From contig MPUH01000763.1 of the NCBI GenBank assembly GCA_001970955.1, forward strand, positions 1 through 36,060: DNA of 36,060 nt, read 5' to 3'. The notes beneath the pieces are model-generated. The model worked only from the letters and a program-made list of their open reading frames with translations, searched no databases and was not told the origin of the DNA. The position numbers and the translations under genes are program-made. Shown here piece after piece: positions 35,611 to 36,060 of this stretch. The stretch is from Stentor coeruleus. Lineage: Eukaryota; Ciliophora; Heterotrichea; Heterotrichida; Stentoridae. Within the stretch, counting starts at the first letter, position 1. Each line of letters begins with the position of its first letter.

Positions 35611-36060
35611 CCACTACTTCATCCAGATTTAAAAAGTATTCACTTAGATGCTAAAACTTTAATCAATAGAATGAATATACTAAATAAATACTTTTAAAAT
35701 CTTAAATAATTCAGAAGTGAAGCTATTTATTTATATATGTATCTTACTTTTAAACCTCTTAAAATTTAAAATAGTCCTTGGTGTAATATTGAAGTAATTT
35801 TTATATCACTAATTTCAAGATACATCCATTCCTGTTTTCTGACTATATTTTATCATTTTATATCTAGTTTATTAATAAGAATCTTCTACTTTACTGATAT
35901 ATTAAAATATATAACTATTTATTTTATACCCAAAGAAAAAAAAGTTTAAAAATCTTAGGGATAAAAAAATATTTATTAAGAAATAACAAATTTTAGCTCA
36001 GCAAGACATTTGGGAGCAAAGGAATAACTTTGTGATAATGCGTAAAGTGAATGATAAATT
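35611..36060. other. 3' flank of NLR-like gene
   Basis: 35611-35697 is an in-frame coding-like tail after the NLR stop (PLLHPDLKSIHLDAKTLINR, then eight codons and TAA at 35695-35697). The rest is AT-rich. At the extreme right, 35987-36058 is open in one plus frame (LAQQDIWEQRNNFVIMRKVN) and may be the start of another gene, but it is too short to support. Confidence 0.45.

Noticed and set aside
1-36060. tRNA genes, CRISPR arrays, transposases, telomeric repeats
   Set aside because: Looked for by eye on both strands; no cloverleaf with TTCGA-type arms, no regularly spaced repeats, no transposase motifs and no telomere-like repeats were found.

Overview
The window looks like macronuclear DNA of a heterotrich ciliate, most likely Stentor or a close relative. 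It is AT-rich and gene-dense. Tryptophan is read from TGG, and TAA, TAG and TGA all serve as stops. Three genes are interrupted by introns of exactly 15 nt that share the pattern GTA-N5-TA-N2-TAG. Species is an inference; the tiny introns together with the standard code are what is seen.

Layout. 1-445: end of an unidentified minus-strand gene that runs off the window. 1220-4648: Fab1/PIKfyve-type lipid kinase, convergent with a RING/four-TM protein gene with one intron (4695-5606). 6008-7183: V-ATPase subunit d. 7589-9001: FCP1/SCP-type phosphatase with one intron, divergent from importin alpha (9182-10621). 10697-11578: coilin with one intron. 11902-13188: an unidentified dually acylated protein, divergent by only 38 bp from an MBOAT acyltransferase (13227-14645). 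14450 to about 23267: a two-copy tandem segmental duplication, each unit carrying the MBOAT 3' end, a calpain, and a glutathione peroxidase. Copy A's peroxidase is an intact selenoprotein gene with an in-frame TGA and a SECIS-like hairpin downstream. In copy B the calpain is intact, but the peroxidase and MBOAT pieces are decayed. 23326-24054: DTWD1-type tRNA modification enzyme. 24073-25707: DYRK kinase. 26006-28147: cytosolic carboxypeptidase. 29147-30732: a TRIM-like zinc-finger gene split by an 89-bp tandem duplication. 31234-35610: a large NLR-like NB-ARC/TPR protein.

Most genes are unrelated housekeeping or signalling functions placed at random, with convergent pairs separated by 18-58 bp and no operon logic. 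Two areas stand out. One is the duplicated calpain/selenoperoxidase block. The other is the right end, where a B-box/coiled-coil zinc-finger gene and an NLR-like gene lie side by side in the same orientation, and both carry recent-looking disruptions. A further general feature is strong strand asymmetry: flanks upstream of start codons are almost free of G on the coding strand.

No tRNA, rRNA, CRISPR array, transposase or telomere repeat was recognised. All function calls are by eye from motifs; no database search was run.
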